Below, in pieces: positions 53,999 through 63,846 of a DNA stretch of 64,000 bases. This stretch comes from Microvirga massiliensis (GTDB lineage: Bacteria > Pseudomonadota > Alphaproteobacteria > Rhizobiales > Beijerinckiaceae), in assembly GCF_001006805.1 (NCBI RefSeq), contig NZ_LN811350.1, positions 625,324-689,323 on the forward strand, given 5' to 3'. The notes under the pieces were generated by a model. It was not told the origin of the DNA. It did not search any database and saw nothing but the letters and a program-made list of their open reading frames with translations. How positions within the stretch are numbered: the first letter of the stretch is position 1; every line of letters begins with the position of its first letter. The position numbers and the translations under genes are program-made.

Positions 53999-55525
53999 CT
54001 ATCCCGCTGCGGCAAGTCTCGCGGCGGGAGCGGACGCCGTCGCGTCGGAGAGCGCTCGCGCGGCGTCCGCCAGGATCGTGAGCGCAACCTGATCAACCGG
54101 CATCGGTCGCCCGAAATAGTAGCCCTGAACCTCGTCGCAGCCGAGCGACTTCAGAAAGCTCGCCTGCGCGCCGGTTTCGACGCCCTCGGCCGTGATCCGC
54201 AGACGCAAGGAGCGTCCGAGCGACATGATCGCCTGCAGGACTTCCACGACCTGGCGGTCCTCGCCGTCGAGCGCATCCGTGAAGGAACGATCGATCTTGA
54301 TCTTGTCGAACGGAAACTTCCAGAGATAGCTGAGGCTCGAATATCCGGTTCCGAAATCGTCGAGGACGATCGCGACGCCGAGCGCTTTCAAGGTCCGCAA
54401 CTCGCCGAGGATTGACGCATCATCCTTGAGGATCAGGCCTTCCGTGATCTCGAGTTCGAGACGATCGGCGCGCAGCCCGCTCTCGCCGAGTGCATCCCGA
54501 ACGCGACGGCTCATATGTCCCGCGCTGAATTGCGCGGGCGACAGGTTGACGGCGATCGACAGGTGGTCCGGCCAATGTGCCGCCAGCATGCAGGCGCGCC
54601 GCAGGACCCAATCCCCGATTTCGACGATCAGGCCCATCTCCTCGGCGACCGGAATGAATTTCACCGGCGGAATGAAGCCTCCCTGACCATCCGGCATCCG
54701 CAGCAAGGCCTCGAACCCGGCCAGCCTATTGCTGCCGGCCCGGAAGAGAGGTTGGAAGTGCAAGTCGAAGCCGCCCTTCTCGAGGGTTTCCCGGATCTTG
54801 ACCTCGAGCTCGCGCCGTTCCTGCAGGGCGCGTTCGAAGCTCTTCTCGAAAAGCGTGAAACCGCTTCCGGTCCCGAGGCAGGCACGGTCGAGCGCGAGGC
54901 CGGCGGCTTTCAGGAGGTGAGCTGCTTCCTCGGAATCGCCCGGAGCGAGAGCTACGCCGATCCGCGCCGAGAGCATCACCTCGTGACCGTTCAGGCGTTG
55001 CGGCTGCGAGATCGCTTCCAGCAGGGTCGCCGCGAAGGAGGCGGCATCCTGCACATTGCGGAGACCCAGGCGGGCGACGGCGAAATTGTCGCCCGACAGG
55101 CGCGCGACGATGGCGTTGGATCCCGAAACCCGCTCCAAAGCCCGCGCCGTGAGGCGAATGATGGTGTCGCCGGCTGCATTTCCGAGCAGATCGTTCACGT
55201 CCCGTACGCCTTCGAGATCGATGGCGAAGACCGCGATGTGCTCATGTGGTCTGCGGCGCGTCATGGCGCCGCGCAACACGTCGAGAAAATGCGGCCGGTT
55301 GAACAGGCCGGTCATGACCTCGTGATGCTCGAAGAACCGGGCACGGGCCAGGGCTGCCGCGGCGCGCCGTTGCTGCAGAAAGGCCATGAAAAGACCCGCG
55401 ATGGCGATCGTCCCGAGGGTAACGATGGCCGCGAAGGACGGGCCGGGCAGGGTGAGGGCGTCCGCGCGGGCAATCTCGCACGAAGCCAGCCATGCGATGC
55501 AGTCGGTCGGGATGGAGTGTCTCAC
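53999..55525 (-). CDS. GGDEF/EAL-domain protein, probable c-di-GMP phosphodiesterase
   Basis: 508 residues. A membrane helix (about 29-50) precedes a GGDEF domain whose motif is degenerate (SGDNF at 144-148), so cyclase activity is unlikely. The EAL domain appears intact: EAL at 272-274, NLSPAQFS, ELEITEG, LDDFGTGYSSLS, KIDRSF and AEGVET. It probably degrades c-di-GMP at the membrane and may use the GGDEF domain as a GTP sensor. GTG 55525 is the only reasonable start, with a weak ribosome-binding site. Confidence 0.9.
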   Translation of the reverse strand: MRHSIPTDCIAWLASCEIARADALTLPGPSFAAIVTLGTIAIAGLFMAFLQQRRAAAALARARFFEHHEVMTGLFNRPHFLDVLRGAMTRRRPHEHIAVFAIDLEGVRDVNDLLGNAAGDTIIRLTARALERVSGSNAIVARLSGDNFAVARLGLRNVQDAASFAATLLEAISQPQRLNGHEVMLSARIGVALAPGDSEEAAHLLKAAGLALDRACLGTGSGFTLFEKSFERALQERRELEVKIRETLEKGGFDLHFQPLFRAGSNRLAGFEALLRMPDGQGGFIPPVKFIPVAEEMGLIVEIGDWVLRRACMLAAHWPDHLSIAVNLSPAQFSAGHMSRRVRDALGESGLRADRLELEITEGLILKDDASILGELRTLKALGVAIVLDDFGTGYSSLSYLWKFPFDKIKIDRSFTDALDGEDRQVVEVLQAIMSLGRSLRLRITAEGVETGAQASFLKSLGCDEVQGYYFGRPMPVDQVALTILADAARALSDATASAPAARLAAAG

Positions 55526-55658
55526 GCGCGGACGGATGCCTCGTTTCGGGCAGCACTCTGAGTGTCTGGGCGTTAGAAAAGCTTGAAATGCTTTGGTGAA
55601 CCGGTCGTCACCGGATTCTCGAGAAAGCGTCGAATCTCCGTGCGCTACGCACGCCTGC

Positions 55659-57716
55659 TCAGACGGCTCTACGGCGAGACCCGCGTGCGTGCTGCAATGT
55701 CGGAGACGAGGAGGGCCAATCCGTTTCCGGATCGTGTGGCCAAGCCTTCCCGATCACGCGGACGATGTCTTTCATGATCGCGTCGAGGGCGTAATCCTTG
55801 GGCGTGTAGACCGCAGCAACACCCATATTGCGCAGAACGAGCTCGTCCTCGGCTGAAATGATGCCGCCGACGACGAGCGGAACATGATCGAGGCCTTCGA
55901 GCCGCATGCGAGAGCGCACTTCCCGCACCAGCGGAACGTGCGAGCCCGACAGGATCGAGAGCCCGACGACATGCGCGCCGGCTTCTCGGGCGCGCGCCAC
56001 GATCTCGGCGGGAGTCTGGCGAATGCCGTCATAGGACACATCCATCCCGACATCGCGGGCGCGCAAGGCAATCTGTTCGGCCCCGTTCGAGTGGCCGTCG
56101 AGACCCGGCTTGCCGACCGTCAGGCGCGGCGTCTCCCCGATGGTCTGAGCGAGATCCGAGACGAGCATCCGGATCTCTTCGGTCCCGCCGGGGCTCACGG
56201 TCTCTGGTGTGACACCGGTGGGCGCGCGATACTCGCCGAAGACGCGTCGCAGGGTTTCGCCCCACTCGCCCGTGGTCACGCCGGCGGTCGCACAGGCGAT
56301 CGAGGGCGGCATGATGGACGTCCCCTCACGGGCCGCTGTCTCCAGGGCCTCGAGGGCAGCAGCGACACGGGCTTCGTCCCGGCTGCTCCGCCAGGCTCGG
56401 ATGCGGTGGACCGCCTCCATCTCCACGGCTTCTGGTACGGTCAGGGTCGTACCCTCTCCCGAGGTCAGGGGCGATGGCTCTCCTTCCATGAAACGGTTCA
56501 CGCCGACGACAACCTGCTCGCCGGCCTCGATGGCCGCGAGCCGCCGCGCGTTCGACTCGACGAGCGAACGCTTGAGATAGCCGGACTCTACTCCGGCGAT
56601 CGCCCCGCCTCGCGCCTGCAGGGCGCGCAACTCGGCACGAACCTCGTCCTTGAGACGTGCGACCTTGGCTTCGATCACATGCGAGCCGTCGAAAAGGTCG
56701 TCATGCTCGAGCAGGTCGGTCTCGAAGGCGAGGATCTGCTGCATGCGCAACGACCATTGCTGATCCCAGGGGCGCGGAAGGCCGAGCGCCTCGTTCCAGG
56801 CGGGGAGCTGCACGGCGCGTGCGCGGGCCTTCTTCGACAGGGTGACCGCGAGCATCTCGATCAGGATGCGGTGGATGTTGTTCTCGGGCTGCTGCTCGGT
56901 CAGTCCGAGCGAGTTGACCTGGACACCGTAGCGGAACATCCGCTTGCGCGGATCCGTGACGCCATAGCGCTCACGCGTGATCTCCTCCCAGAGTTCCGCG
57001 AAGGCGCGCATCTTGCAGATCTCGGTCACGAAACGCATGCCGGCATTCACGAAGAACGAGATGCGGCCCACGACCTCTGCGAAGACCTCGTCGTCGATCC
57101 CGGCTTCGCGAACGCCGTCGAGGACCGCGATCGCCGTGCCGAGTGCATAGGAGAGCTCCTGGACCGGCGTCGCGCCTGCCTCCTGCAGATGGTAGGAGCA
57201 GACATTCATCGGGTTCCACTTCGGCATCTCGCGCGTCGTGAACAGGATCACGTCCCGGGTGAGCCGCATGGATGGCTCGGGCGGAAACACGTATGTGCCG
57301 CGCGAGAGATATTCCTTGATGATGTCGTTCTGCGTCGTGCCCTGGAGCGCCGCGCGCGGCACGCCCTGCTCGTCGGCGACCGCGATGTAGAGCGCCAGAA
57401 GCCATGCGGCCGTCGCATTGATCGTCATCGACGTATTCATCGTCTCAAGGGGGATCCCCTCGAAGAGCGTGCGCATGTCGCCGATATGGGCGATCGAGAC
57501 GCCGACCTTTCCGACCTCTCCGCGGGCGAGCTCATGATCCGGGTCGTATCCCGTCTGGGTCGGGAGGTCGAAGGCGACAGACAGGCCGGTCTGGCCCTTG
57601 GCGAGATTGCGCCGGTAGAGGGTATTGGACTCCGCAGCCGTGGAATGGCCGGCATAGGTGCGAAAAATCCAGGGCCTGTCCCTCTGGGGGCGGGGCTCGC
57701 CTGCAGCTTCGCTCAT
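55659..57716 (-). CDS. ecm: Ethylmalonyl-CoA mutase (B12-dependent, MeaA-type)
   Basis: 685 residues. An acyl-CoA mutase barrel (FRTYAGHSTAAESNTLYRRN; FDLPTQTGYDPDH; GTTQNDIIKEYLSRGTYVFP) is fused to a C-terminal B12-binding domain with DGHSNG (DxHxxG). It isomerises ethylmalonyl-CoA to methylsuccinyl-CoA in the ethylmalonyl-CoA pathway. The length and the divergent neighbour ccr favour Ecm over methylmalonyl-CoA mutase. ATG 57716 has GAGAGG upstream; a longer frame from 57794 is rejected. Confidence 0.93.
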   Translation of the reverse strand: MSEAAGEPRPQRDRPWIFRTYAGHSTAAESNTLYRRNLAKGQTGLSVAFDLPTQTGYDPDHELARGEVGKVGVSIAHIGDMRTLFEGIPLETMNTSMTINATAAWLLALYIAVADEQGVPRAALQGTTQNDIIKEYLSRGTYVFPPEPSMRLTRDVILFTTREMPKWNPMNVCSYHLQEAGATPVQELSYALGTAIAVLDGVREAGIDDEVFAEVVGRISFFVNAGMRFVTEICKMRAFAELWEEITRERYGVTDPRKRMFRYGVQVNSLGLTEQQPENNIHRILIEMLAVTLSKKARARAVQLPAWNEALGLPRPWDQQWSLRMQQILAFETDLLEHDDLFDGSHVIEAKVARLKDEVRAELRALQARGGAIAGVESGYLKRSLVESNARRLAAIEAGEQVVVGVNRFMEGEPSPLTSGEGTTLTVPEAVEMEAVHRIRAWRSSRDEARVAAALEALETAAREGTSIMPPSIACATAGVTTGEWGETLRRVFGEYRAPTGVTPETVSPGGTEEIRMLVSDLAQTIGETPRLTVGKPGLDGHSNGAEQIALRARDVGMDVSYDGIRQTPAEIVARAREAGAHVVGLSILSGSHVPLVREVRSRMRLEGLDHVPLVVGGIISAEDELVLRNMGVAAVYTPKDYALDAIMKDIVRVIGKAWPHDPETDWPSSSPTLQHARGSRRRAV

Positions 57717-57929
57717 CCGGCCTCTCCCTCGTTCAGGATTCTTTGTGCAATGCAGAATCACACATCTTCGTTCCGGCTGCATCCCAGCGGCCACGTTTTC
57801 TCACGCCGAGAGGAAACAAGCCTTGCCGCTGGAGCGTTGCCGCCCGGAGGGTAGAGTAACGTTGATGTTGCGGCGCGAAAAGGCCGTGCTACTCTCTTCG
57901 ACCGATCTCCCCTGGAGCAAGAGGCCGTC
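57717..57929. promoter_or_regulatory. Divergent ecm/ccr promoter region
   Basis: 213 bp between two ethylmalonyl-CoA pathway genes. TGCAATGCA at 57746-57754 is a 9-bp palindrome about 30 bp from the ecm start. It resembles TGC-containing sites of PhaR-type regulators, which influence PHB and this pathway in relatives, but the match is too short to be firm. No EcfG-type promoter is present (GGAAA at about 57822 is imperfect). Confidence 0.4.
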
Positions 57930-59204
57930 ATGACTGCACAGGCTCTCCGAAAAGTCCCCAGTCCCAAGGATCTGTACGAGGTCGGAGAGGTTCCACCCCT
58001 GGGTCATGTCCCGGCCAACATGTATGCCTGGGTCATCCGGAGGGAGCGTCATGGACCGCCGGAGACGTCGATGCAGGTCGAGGTCGTGCCGACCTGGCAG
58101 ATCGGGGATGACGAGGTCCTCGTCTTCGTGATGGCAGCCGGCGTCAACTATAACGGGATCTGGGCGGGCCTCGGCGAGCCGATATCCCCCCTCGACGTGC
58201 ACAAGCAGCCTTATCACATCGCGGGCTCGGACGCTTCGGGGATCGTTTGGGCGGTCGGTTCCAAGGTAAAGCGTTGGAAGGTGGGAGACGAGGTCGTCGT
58301 CCACTGCAACCAGGATGACGGCGACGATGAGGAGTGCAACGGCGGCGATCCGATGTTCTCCCCCTCTCAGAGGATCTGGGGCTACGAGACGCCGGACGGG
58401 TCCTTCGCGCAGTTCTGTCGCGTCCAGTCGCGGCAGCTCATGCAGCGTCCGCGGCACCTGACCTGGGAGGAGAGCGCCTGCTACACGCTGACTCTCGCGA
58501 CTGCCTACCGCATGCTGTTCGGGCATTCGCCGCACAGGCTGAAGCCTGGCGACAACGTGCTCGTCTGGGGCGCATCGGGCGGCCTGGGGGTCTTCGGCGT
58601 GCAGCTCTGTGCGGCGGCCGGCGCCAACGCGATCGGGATCATCTCGGACGAGTCAAAGCGCGATTACGTGCTCTCCCATGGCGCAAAAGGCGTGATCAAC
58701 CGCAAGGAGTTCGAATGCTGGGGGCAACTCCCAAAGGTCAACTCACCCGAATATGCCGCCTGGACGAAGGAGGCCCGGCGTTTCGGAAAGGCGATCTGGG
58801 ACATCACCGGCAAGAAGGATGTCGATATCGTCTTCGAGCATCCCGGCGAGCAGACTTTCCCGGTTTCGACGCTGGTCGTGAAGCGGGGCGGAATGGTGGT
58901 GTTCTGCGCCGGAACGACTGGGTTCAATCTCACCTTCGATGCCCGTTACGTGTGGATGCGCCAAAAGCGGATCCAGGGCTCGCATTTCGCTCATCTCAAG
59001 CAGGCCGCCGCAGCGAATCAATTCGTGGTCGACCGCCGCATCGATCCCTGCATGAGCGAGGTTTTCCCGTGGGATCGCATTCCCGTCGCGCATACGAAGA
59101 TGTGGAAGAACCAGCACGCGCCGGGCAACATGGCGGTTCTCGTGAATGCACCGCGCACGGGGCTTCGCACCTTCGATGACGTGATCGAGGCCGGGGCGGC
59201 ATAG
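57930..59204 (+). CDS. ccr: Crotonyl-CoA carboxylase/reductase
   Basis: 424 residues of the medium-chain reductase fold. VNYNGIWAGLGEP carries the Asn of the CO2-binding site; IAGSDASGIVWAVG, GYETPDGSFAQF, WGASGGLGVFGVQL (NADPH), FEHPGEQTFP and GSHFAHLKQAA are family signatures, the last carrying the conserved His. It reductively carboxylates crotonyl-CoA to ethylmalonyl-CoA. The start ATG has GAGG five bases upstream. It is divergent from ecm, the next-but-one step. Confidence 0.97.
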   Translation: MTAQALRKVPSPKDLYEVGEVPPLGHVPANMYAWVIRRERHGPPETSMQVEVVPTWQIGDDEVLVFVMAAGVNYNGIWAGLGEPISPLDVHKQPYHIAGSDASGIVWAVGSKVKRWKVGDEVVVHCNQDDGDDEECNGGDPMFSPSQRIWGYETPDGSFAQFCRVQSRQLMQRPRHLTWEESACYTLTLATAYRMLFGHSPHRLKPGDNVLVWGASGGLGVFGVQLCAAAGANAIGIISDESKRDYVLSHGAKGVINRKEFECWGQLPKVNSPEYAAWTKEARRFGKAIWDITGKKDVDIVFEHPGEQTFPVSTLVVKRGGMVVFCAGTTGFNLTFDARYVWMRQKRIQGSHFAHLKQAAAANQFVVDRRIDPCMSEVFPWDRIPVAHTKMWKNQHAPGNMAVLVNAPRTGLRTFDDVIEAGAA

Positions 59205-59305
59205 GCGAGGAACGATTCGCCTTCGCGTGTGGTCGTTGCTGGCTGGGGTCGACGCAATCCAGCGGCGCTGTCCCGCAGGAATAAAACGCCTCTGGTCTGC
59301 GCAAC

Positions 59306-60193
59306 TCAGGGAGTCTTCACCGCATCCGGGAATTGCGGTGCTTCTACTTGGGCGAGGCGCCGTCGTTTCGCTGCGATCAACGTGCCGTTGTACTCGCCGC
59401 CAAACAGAAAGATGGCCGCCAGGGTGTAGAGAAACACGAGCGCGACCATGGCCGTCGCTAGACCGCCATAGGTCGAAGCGTAGGCGCCCGGATAGTGATC
59501 GAGATACCACCCGAAACCGAGGCCTCCCAGGATCCACAAGCACAGGGTGATGGCGGCGCCGGGCAGCACCGCGGCGAAACTTCGGCGGCCTGCGGGAATG
59601 AATTTATGCGCCAGAAGGAGCGCGATCACGATGAGGATCGTTGCGACGCCAATGCGCAGGAAGTCCACGACGTCGGAGAACCGGGCAAGGGCCGGAATCC
59701 AGTAGATGATTCCGCGCCACACCAATGGCCCCAGCACGACGAGGACCGCGAAGGCGAGCATCACGAAGGCGCCGCCGAGAACGAACACGATCGATTCGAG
59801 GCGCGTGAGCCACCATGGTCGAGTCTCCCGCAACCCATAGGCGCGATTCAGGCCGACACGTAGGCTCTCCACGCCGCTCGAGGCGAAATACACGGCGAGC
59901 ACCGCGCCGAGCGTTAGGACACCGCTGCGGCGCACGGTCAGGATCGTATGAACTTCCTGGGCGATTGGCTCGGCGATCTCGCGCGGCCAAGCCTCCAGAA
60001 TGATATCGGCGGCCTCGTCAGCGAGAGATCCCGACCCGACCAGGCTGGCAAGAGCCGTGATCAGGATCAGGAAAGGGAACAGCGACATCAGGATCGACAG
60101 CGCGATGTGGCTCGCGATGGCCCACGAGTCGTGAAAGACGAAACGGTTGTAGGCGATCACAGCCAGTTCAAAACCGATTCGCAGCCGTCTCAA
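59306..60193 (-). CDS. YihY/BrkB family membrane protein
   Basis: 295 residues with about six membrane helices. SWAIASHIALSILMSLFPFL, SGVESLRVGLNRAYG, LRIGVATILIVIALLL and the C-terminal YGGLATAMVALVFLY, GEYNGTL are YihY signatures. These proteins were formerly mislabelled RNase BN; their function remains unclear. TTG 60193 is taken as start, with GGAAGG eight bases upstream, because the conserved helix begins shortly after. Confidence 0.9.
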   Translation of the reverse strand: MRRLRIGFELAVIAYNRFVFHDSWAIASHIALSILMSLFPFLILITALASLVGSGSLADEAADIILEAWPREIAEPIAQEVHTILTVRRSGVLTLGAVLAVYFASSGVESLRVGLNRAYGLRETRPWWLTRLESIVFVLGGAFVMLAFAVLVVLGPLVWRGIIYWIPALARFSDVVDFLRIGVATILIVIALLLAHKFIPAGRRSFAAVLPGAAITLCLWILGGLGFGWYLDHYPGAYASTYGGLATAMVALVFLYTLAAIFLFGGEYNGTLIAAKRRRLAQVEAPQFPDAVKTP

Positions 60194-60915
60194 GAGCTGG
60201 ACCTTCCGGAATTTGCATCCACGACGATCACCCGCGCTGAGTGTCCTGCCGGTCCAATGTCCTTCGCAGGATCACTGTTCGAGCACCGGTTCCGCACCGG
60301 TATTCAGACTTGCCGCAACCGGCCTTCCCATACAAGAGAGGGGCTTCAGGCTCGTACCAGGGAAGCCGAATTCGCGCTCGCGGGCGCGCCGGGCCTGTCT
60401 CCTCTCGCCCCATAGCTCTCCCACAGAAGTTCAGCTTTCGATGCTGCATGAGTGGCGTTCCTGACGCGACCCCGGTCAGTTTGCAGGGGAGGAGCAGGTC
60501 GACGGGGAGGGCTTGGCGCTCACGATGAGGGTAGAGCATCGGATGCGGCAGCGGGTCCGGATCATGCTGGCCGCGAAGGGAAACGCGATGCGGGTTCTTC
60601 GTCGAACGGCGGTGGAGGGTATATTCGAGGAACCGTGGCCAAGTTGGCATTCGATCGCGGCGAGATCTGCTCGCGGCGCAGCTGACATCAGTATGCCTCG
60701 CCGGAGTCGGCCTTGGTCGTGATGATCGCGGTGTGCCACCGAGCGACCAAGCTTGGCCGGACTATCGGGGAGCGTTACGGCCCCAGGGATTGTGCGATGG
60801 ACTTGCCAGAAGATCCGGCGTCTGCCTAAGCGGCCAGCACAACACCGGATCGTCCTGCTTTGGCCATCGTCTGGTCGGTGTTCCGATCAGCGGCCCTTTG
60901 GACTTGATGGTGGGG
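60194..60915. other. Long intergenic region without a supported gene
   Basis: 722 bp between the YihY start and the RidA stop. Open frames here are short, overlapping on several frames, Arg- or Ser-rich and lack ribosome-binding sites. Nothing recognisable as a gene, hairpin terminator or EcfG-type promoter was found. It could hold a decayed gene or a small RNA; it separates the ethylmalonyl-CoA cluster from the dehydrogenase operon. Confidence 0.5.
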
Positions 60916-61263
60916 TCAGCCCTTGACCGCCGTAACGACCACTTCGATCAGCGCACCACCTCCGAGATCGGCAACGCCGACCGTGGCACGCGCCGGCAGA
61001 TGATCACCGAAGAATTCGGTCCAGACTGCATCCATTTCCTTCTTTTTCGAAAGATCCGTGACGAAGATCGATGCGGACACGACCTTGGTCATGTCGGTTC
61101 CGGCTTCCTTCAGGTAGCCGGCGATCTTGCCAAGAATGCTGCGAGTCTGCTCGCTCATCGGCACGCTTGTGTCGTCGGCGATCGTGCCGCCGACATACAC
61201 GAATCCGTTCGCTTCGACAGCGCGATGCATGATTGGCGTGCGGATGCTCCTCTTGATCGTCAT
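60916..61263 (-). CDS. RidA-family reactive imine/enamine deaminase
   Basis: 115 residues. ANGFVYVGGTIADD and the conserved Arg in LPARATVGVADLGGGALIEV match the RidA (YjgF/YER057c) family. RidA hydrolyses imines released by PLP enzymes and flavin amino-acid oxidases. It is the last gene after the FAD-dependent dehydrogenase subunits on the same strand (55-bp gap), which suggests it detoxifies their product. Confidence 0.93.
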   Translation of the reverse strand: MTIKRSIRTPIMHRAVEANGFVYVGGTIADDTSVPMSEQTRSILGKIAGYLKEAGTDMTKVVSASIFVTDLSKKKEMDAVWTEFFGDHLPARATVGVADLGGGALIEVVVTAVKG

Positions 61264-61318
61264 CTCGTCTCTCCATCCTCTTTCGGGTCGCAGGGCATTC
61301 GGGTTGTAAAAGCGTTCA

Positions 61319-62428
61319 CTAGGCGAAGCGCTCGATGCGCAGGCCGTCGATAGGCGTGTTCGTGTTGCCGGTGGCGATCAGTTCGGCCATGACAGCACCG
61401 GCTCCAGGCCCGAGCTGGAATCCATGCAGCGAGAAGCCGAATTGGTGGAACAATCCCTCGTGCTTCGCGCTCGGGCCGATGACGGGCAAGTCATCCTTCA
61501 TGCGCGCTTCGATGCCGGCCCAAGCACGCACAATCGTCGCTCCGCGCATCACCGGGAACAGTTCCCAGACGGTGCGGGCACTCTCCTGGAGCTTCTGCCA
61601 GTCGAGCACCGTCTCGTTCGTGTCCTGATACGGTGTCGCGAGGTGCCCACCGCCAATCAGGACGGTTCCGTTGGCGAATTGCTTGAAGGAGAGCTTCCGG
61701 CCTCTCAGGATCACCACAGGTTTGATGAACTCCGGCACGCGAGACGTGATCATCAGCATCGGCGCCACCGTTTCGACCGGCACCGACTCGCCGAGCGAGG
61801 CAGCAATCTGGCCACCCCACGCGCCAGCCGCGTTGACGAGTACTGGTGCTTCGAACGTTTCGCCGCCCGCATCGACGTGCCAGAGCTTGCCTTCCCGCCG
61901 GATGTGGGCCGCAGCGACGCCCTCGCGGACGATCGTGCCGAGCTCTTCCGCCCTGCGCCGGAACGCAGTGGTCGTCCGCGCCGGATCGGCAGCACCGTCG
62001 CGCCGCGACACCACCCCACCCGGGCAAGTCTCGGCGACCGCCGGAACGAGGCAGCGCAACTCCTTGCCGTCGACCAGCTCCTCGTGCGTGAAACCGCGCA
62101 GATGGAGATCAGCCACGCGGGCGCGGCAGATATCAAGCTCGTCTTCGTCCTCGGCGACGAGAACCTGCCCATGGCTGTCGAAACCGCATGAATCTCCGAC
62201 GAGGTCCTGCACGGTTTCCCATATGTCCATCGATCGAATCGAGAGCGGGATCTCAGCCACGTGCCGCGCAAGCTGACGCACGCCGCCGGCATTCACGCCC
62301 GAGGCATGACGGCCGGCATAATCCTTCTCGATCAGGACGGGACGAAACCCGCGCAGGCAGAGATGCAGAGCCGTCGAGCAGCCGTGAATACCGCCGCCGA
62401 TAATTATGGCGTCAGCTCTCCCCATCAT
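61319..62428 (-). CDS. FAD-dependent amino-acid/opine dehydrogenase subunit (DAO fold, HcnC/OoxB-like)
   Basis: 369 residues. The FAD-binding motif is IIIGGGIHGCSTALHL, and the sequence ends with the DAO-type FGFSLHGFQLGPGAGAVMAEL. It resembles the catalytic (beta) subunit of octopine/nopaline oxidase, hydrogen cyanide synthase HcnC or D-hydroxyproline dehydrogenase. Its start overlaps the upstream gene by four bases. It would oxidise an amino-acid C-N bond to an imine. Confidence 0.9.
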   Translation of the reverse strand: MMGRADAIIIGGGIHGCSTALHLCLRGFRPVLIEKDYAGRHASGVNAGGVRQLARHVAEIPLSIRSMDIWETVQDLVGDSCGFDSHGQVLVAEDEDELDICRARVADLHLRGFTHEELVDGKELRCLVPAVAETCPGGVVSRRDGAADPARTTTAFRRRAEELGTIVREGVAAAHIRREGKLWHVDAGGETFEAPVLVNAAGAWGGQIAASLGESVPVETVAPMLMITSRVPEFIKPVVILRGRKLSFKQFANGTVLIGGGHLATPYQDTNETVLDWQKLQESARTVWELFPVMRGATIVRAWAGIEARMKDDLPVIGPSAKHEGLFHQFGFSLHGFQLGPGAGAVMAELIATGNTNTPIDGLRIERFA

Positions 62429-63846
62429 CCCCGCACAACCGCTTTCGTGGCAGCCTCGGACTTGGGCAAGGCGGCCAGTTCCGCGAGGGTGATAGGCTTC
62501 ACGGGTGCACGCAGGCGATAATAGCCGATCTCCTCCGGCGACTTGCCGCGTGCCTCAGCCATCAATTCCGTCACGGTGAGCCCGCAGAGCCGTCCCTGGC
62601 AGGGGCCCATGCCGGTCCGGCGATAGGCCTTTAGCTGGTTCGGTCCCGTTGCGCCGATGGCGATGGAATCCAGAACGTCCTGTGCGGTGACTTCTTCGCA
62701 GCGACAGACGATTGTTTCGCCGTCGGGGATGCGGAATTGCCTCGGCGGCTGGAACAAGACGTCGAGAAACGCGCGCCCGCGCTCGGCCTTCGCTAGAGCA
62801 GAGCGCAACGTGTCCATGCTCGGTATGCGGGCGGCAGCTTCCGGCCTCAGCGCCTCAATTGCCACCCGTGCGGCGATCCGGCCACGCTCGATGGCCGCGA
62901 GTGCGCCGCCGATGCCGGCACCATCGCCTGCGATGGAGATCCCGTCGACGGAGCTTGCACCATTATTATCGACAATGGGGGACCAGCAGAGTTGCACGTC
63001 ATCCCACTTGTGCTTCACACCCGCTGACATGGCGAGGTTGACATTCGGCACGATCCCCTGATGCAGCAGCAGCAGGTCGGCTGGGACTGTCACGCTCTGC
63101 CCCCCGACCTCGTAGGTGATGTTTTCGAGGCGGCCCTGCCCGGACGCGGCAATCTTGGTGACGCCGCTGACAACGCGCAACTTCGCGCGAACCTCACGCA
63201 TCATCGCAAAGCCCTTGAGGAAATAGGGCGAGGAAAGGAAGGCTGCCGCATGCGGCAGAGCGCGCCAATAGTTTCTGCGGTCTGTCGTATCAAGCACGAG
63301 ATCGATTCGCCCGCCCATGCGCAGGATCTGTGCCGTGAGCAGCCAGAAGAGCGGTCCCTGCCCGGCGATCACCGTGCGCCCGTCCGGCACGAGACCGGAG
63401 GATTTCAGCATGGTCTGGGCTGCGCCGGCAGTCATTACGCCCGGTAATGTCCAGCCAGGAATCGGAAATGGCCGTTCGAGCGCGCCCGTCGCCAGGATGA
63501 CACGCTTGGCCCTGATGAAGCGCGATCCGCCGCCAGCCGAGACGCCGATCTCCAGGTGCCGGTCGAGGCTCCAGACGGTTGCACCTTGGATGATCTCCGT
63601 GCCACTCGTACGGACCTCCTCGACGAGGCGCGCGCCTGCCCAGTAGTCATCGCCGAGCATGCGCTTTGCCTTCACGGGCGTAGATGTAATTGCACGCCAG
63701 ACCTGGCCGCCGGGACCGGGATTCTCGTCCAGCAGCAGCGTCGCAAGGCCGGATTGGCCAGCCAGAGCAGAGGCGGCGAGCCCTGCAGGTCCCGCCCCGA
63801 CAACGACGACGTCATACTCGTCGCGATTCGGACCATGAGTTGTCAT
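62425..63846 (-). CDS. FAD/NAD(P)-binding dehydrogenase subunit with BFD-like iron-sulphur domain (HcnB/OoxA-like)
   Basis: 473 residues. The N-terminal FAD motif is VVVGAGPAGLAASALAG (about 16-30), and a second dinucleotide site lies near VIAGQGPLFWLL. The C-terminal BFD-like [2Fe-2S] domain has Cys381, Cys383, Cys416 and Cys421 (CRC and GPCQGRLC). This is the alpha subunit of HcnABC/opine-oxidase-type enzymes. ATG 63846 overlaps the previous stop as ATGA. It should pass electrons from the DAO subunit to the respiratory chain. Confidence 0.9.
   Translation of the reverse strand: MTTHGPNRDEYDVVVVGAGPAGLAASALAGQSGLATLLLDENPGPGGQVWRAITSTPVKAKRMLGDDYWAGARLVEEVRTSGTEIIQGATVWSLDRHLEIGVSAGGGSRFIRAKRVILATGALERPFPIPGWTLPGVMTAGAAQTMLKSSGLVPDGRTVIAGQGPLFWLLTAQILRMGGRIDLVLDTTDRRNYWRALPHAAAFLSSPYFLKGFAMMREVRAKLRVVSGVTKIAASGQGRLENITYEVGGQSVTVPADLLLLHQGIVPNVNLAMSAGVKHKWDDVQLCWSPIVDNNGASSVDGISIAGDGAGIGGALAAIERGRIAARVAIEALRPEAAARIPSMDTLRSALAKAERGRAFLDVLFQPPRQFRIPDGETIVCRCEEVTAQDVLDSIAIGATGPNQLKAYRRTGMGPCQGRLCGLTVTELMAEARGKSPEEIGYYRLRAPVKPITLAELAALPKSEAATKAVVRG

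Noticed and set aside
59216..59290. Possible further REP-like copy after ccr
   Set aside because: Only GCAATCCAG matches; no paired arm was found.
60228..60722. Several overlapping short frames on both strands
   Set aside because: Basic or Ser-rich products, no start signals and no domains; no frame stands out over the others.
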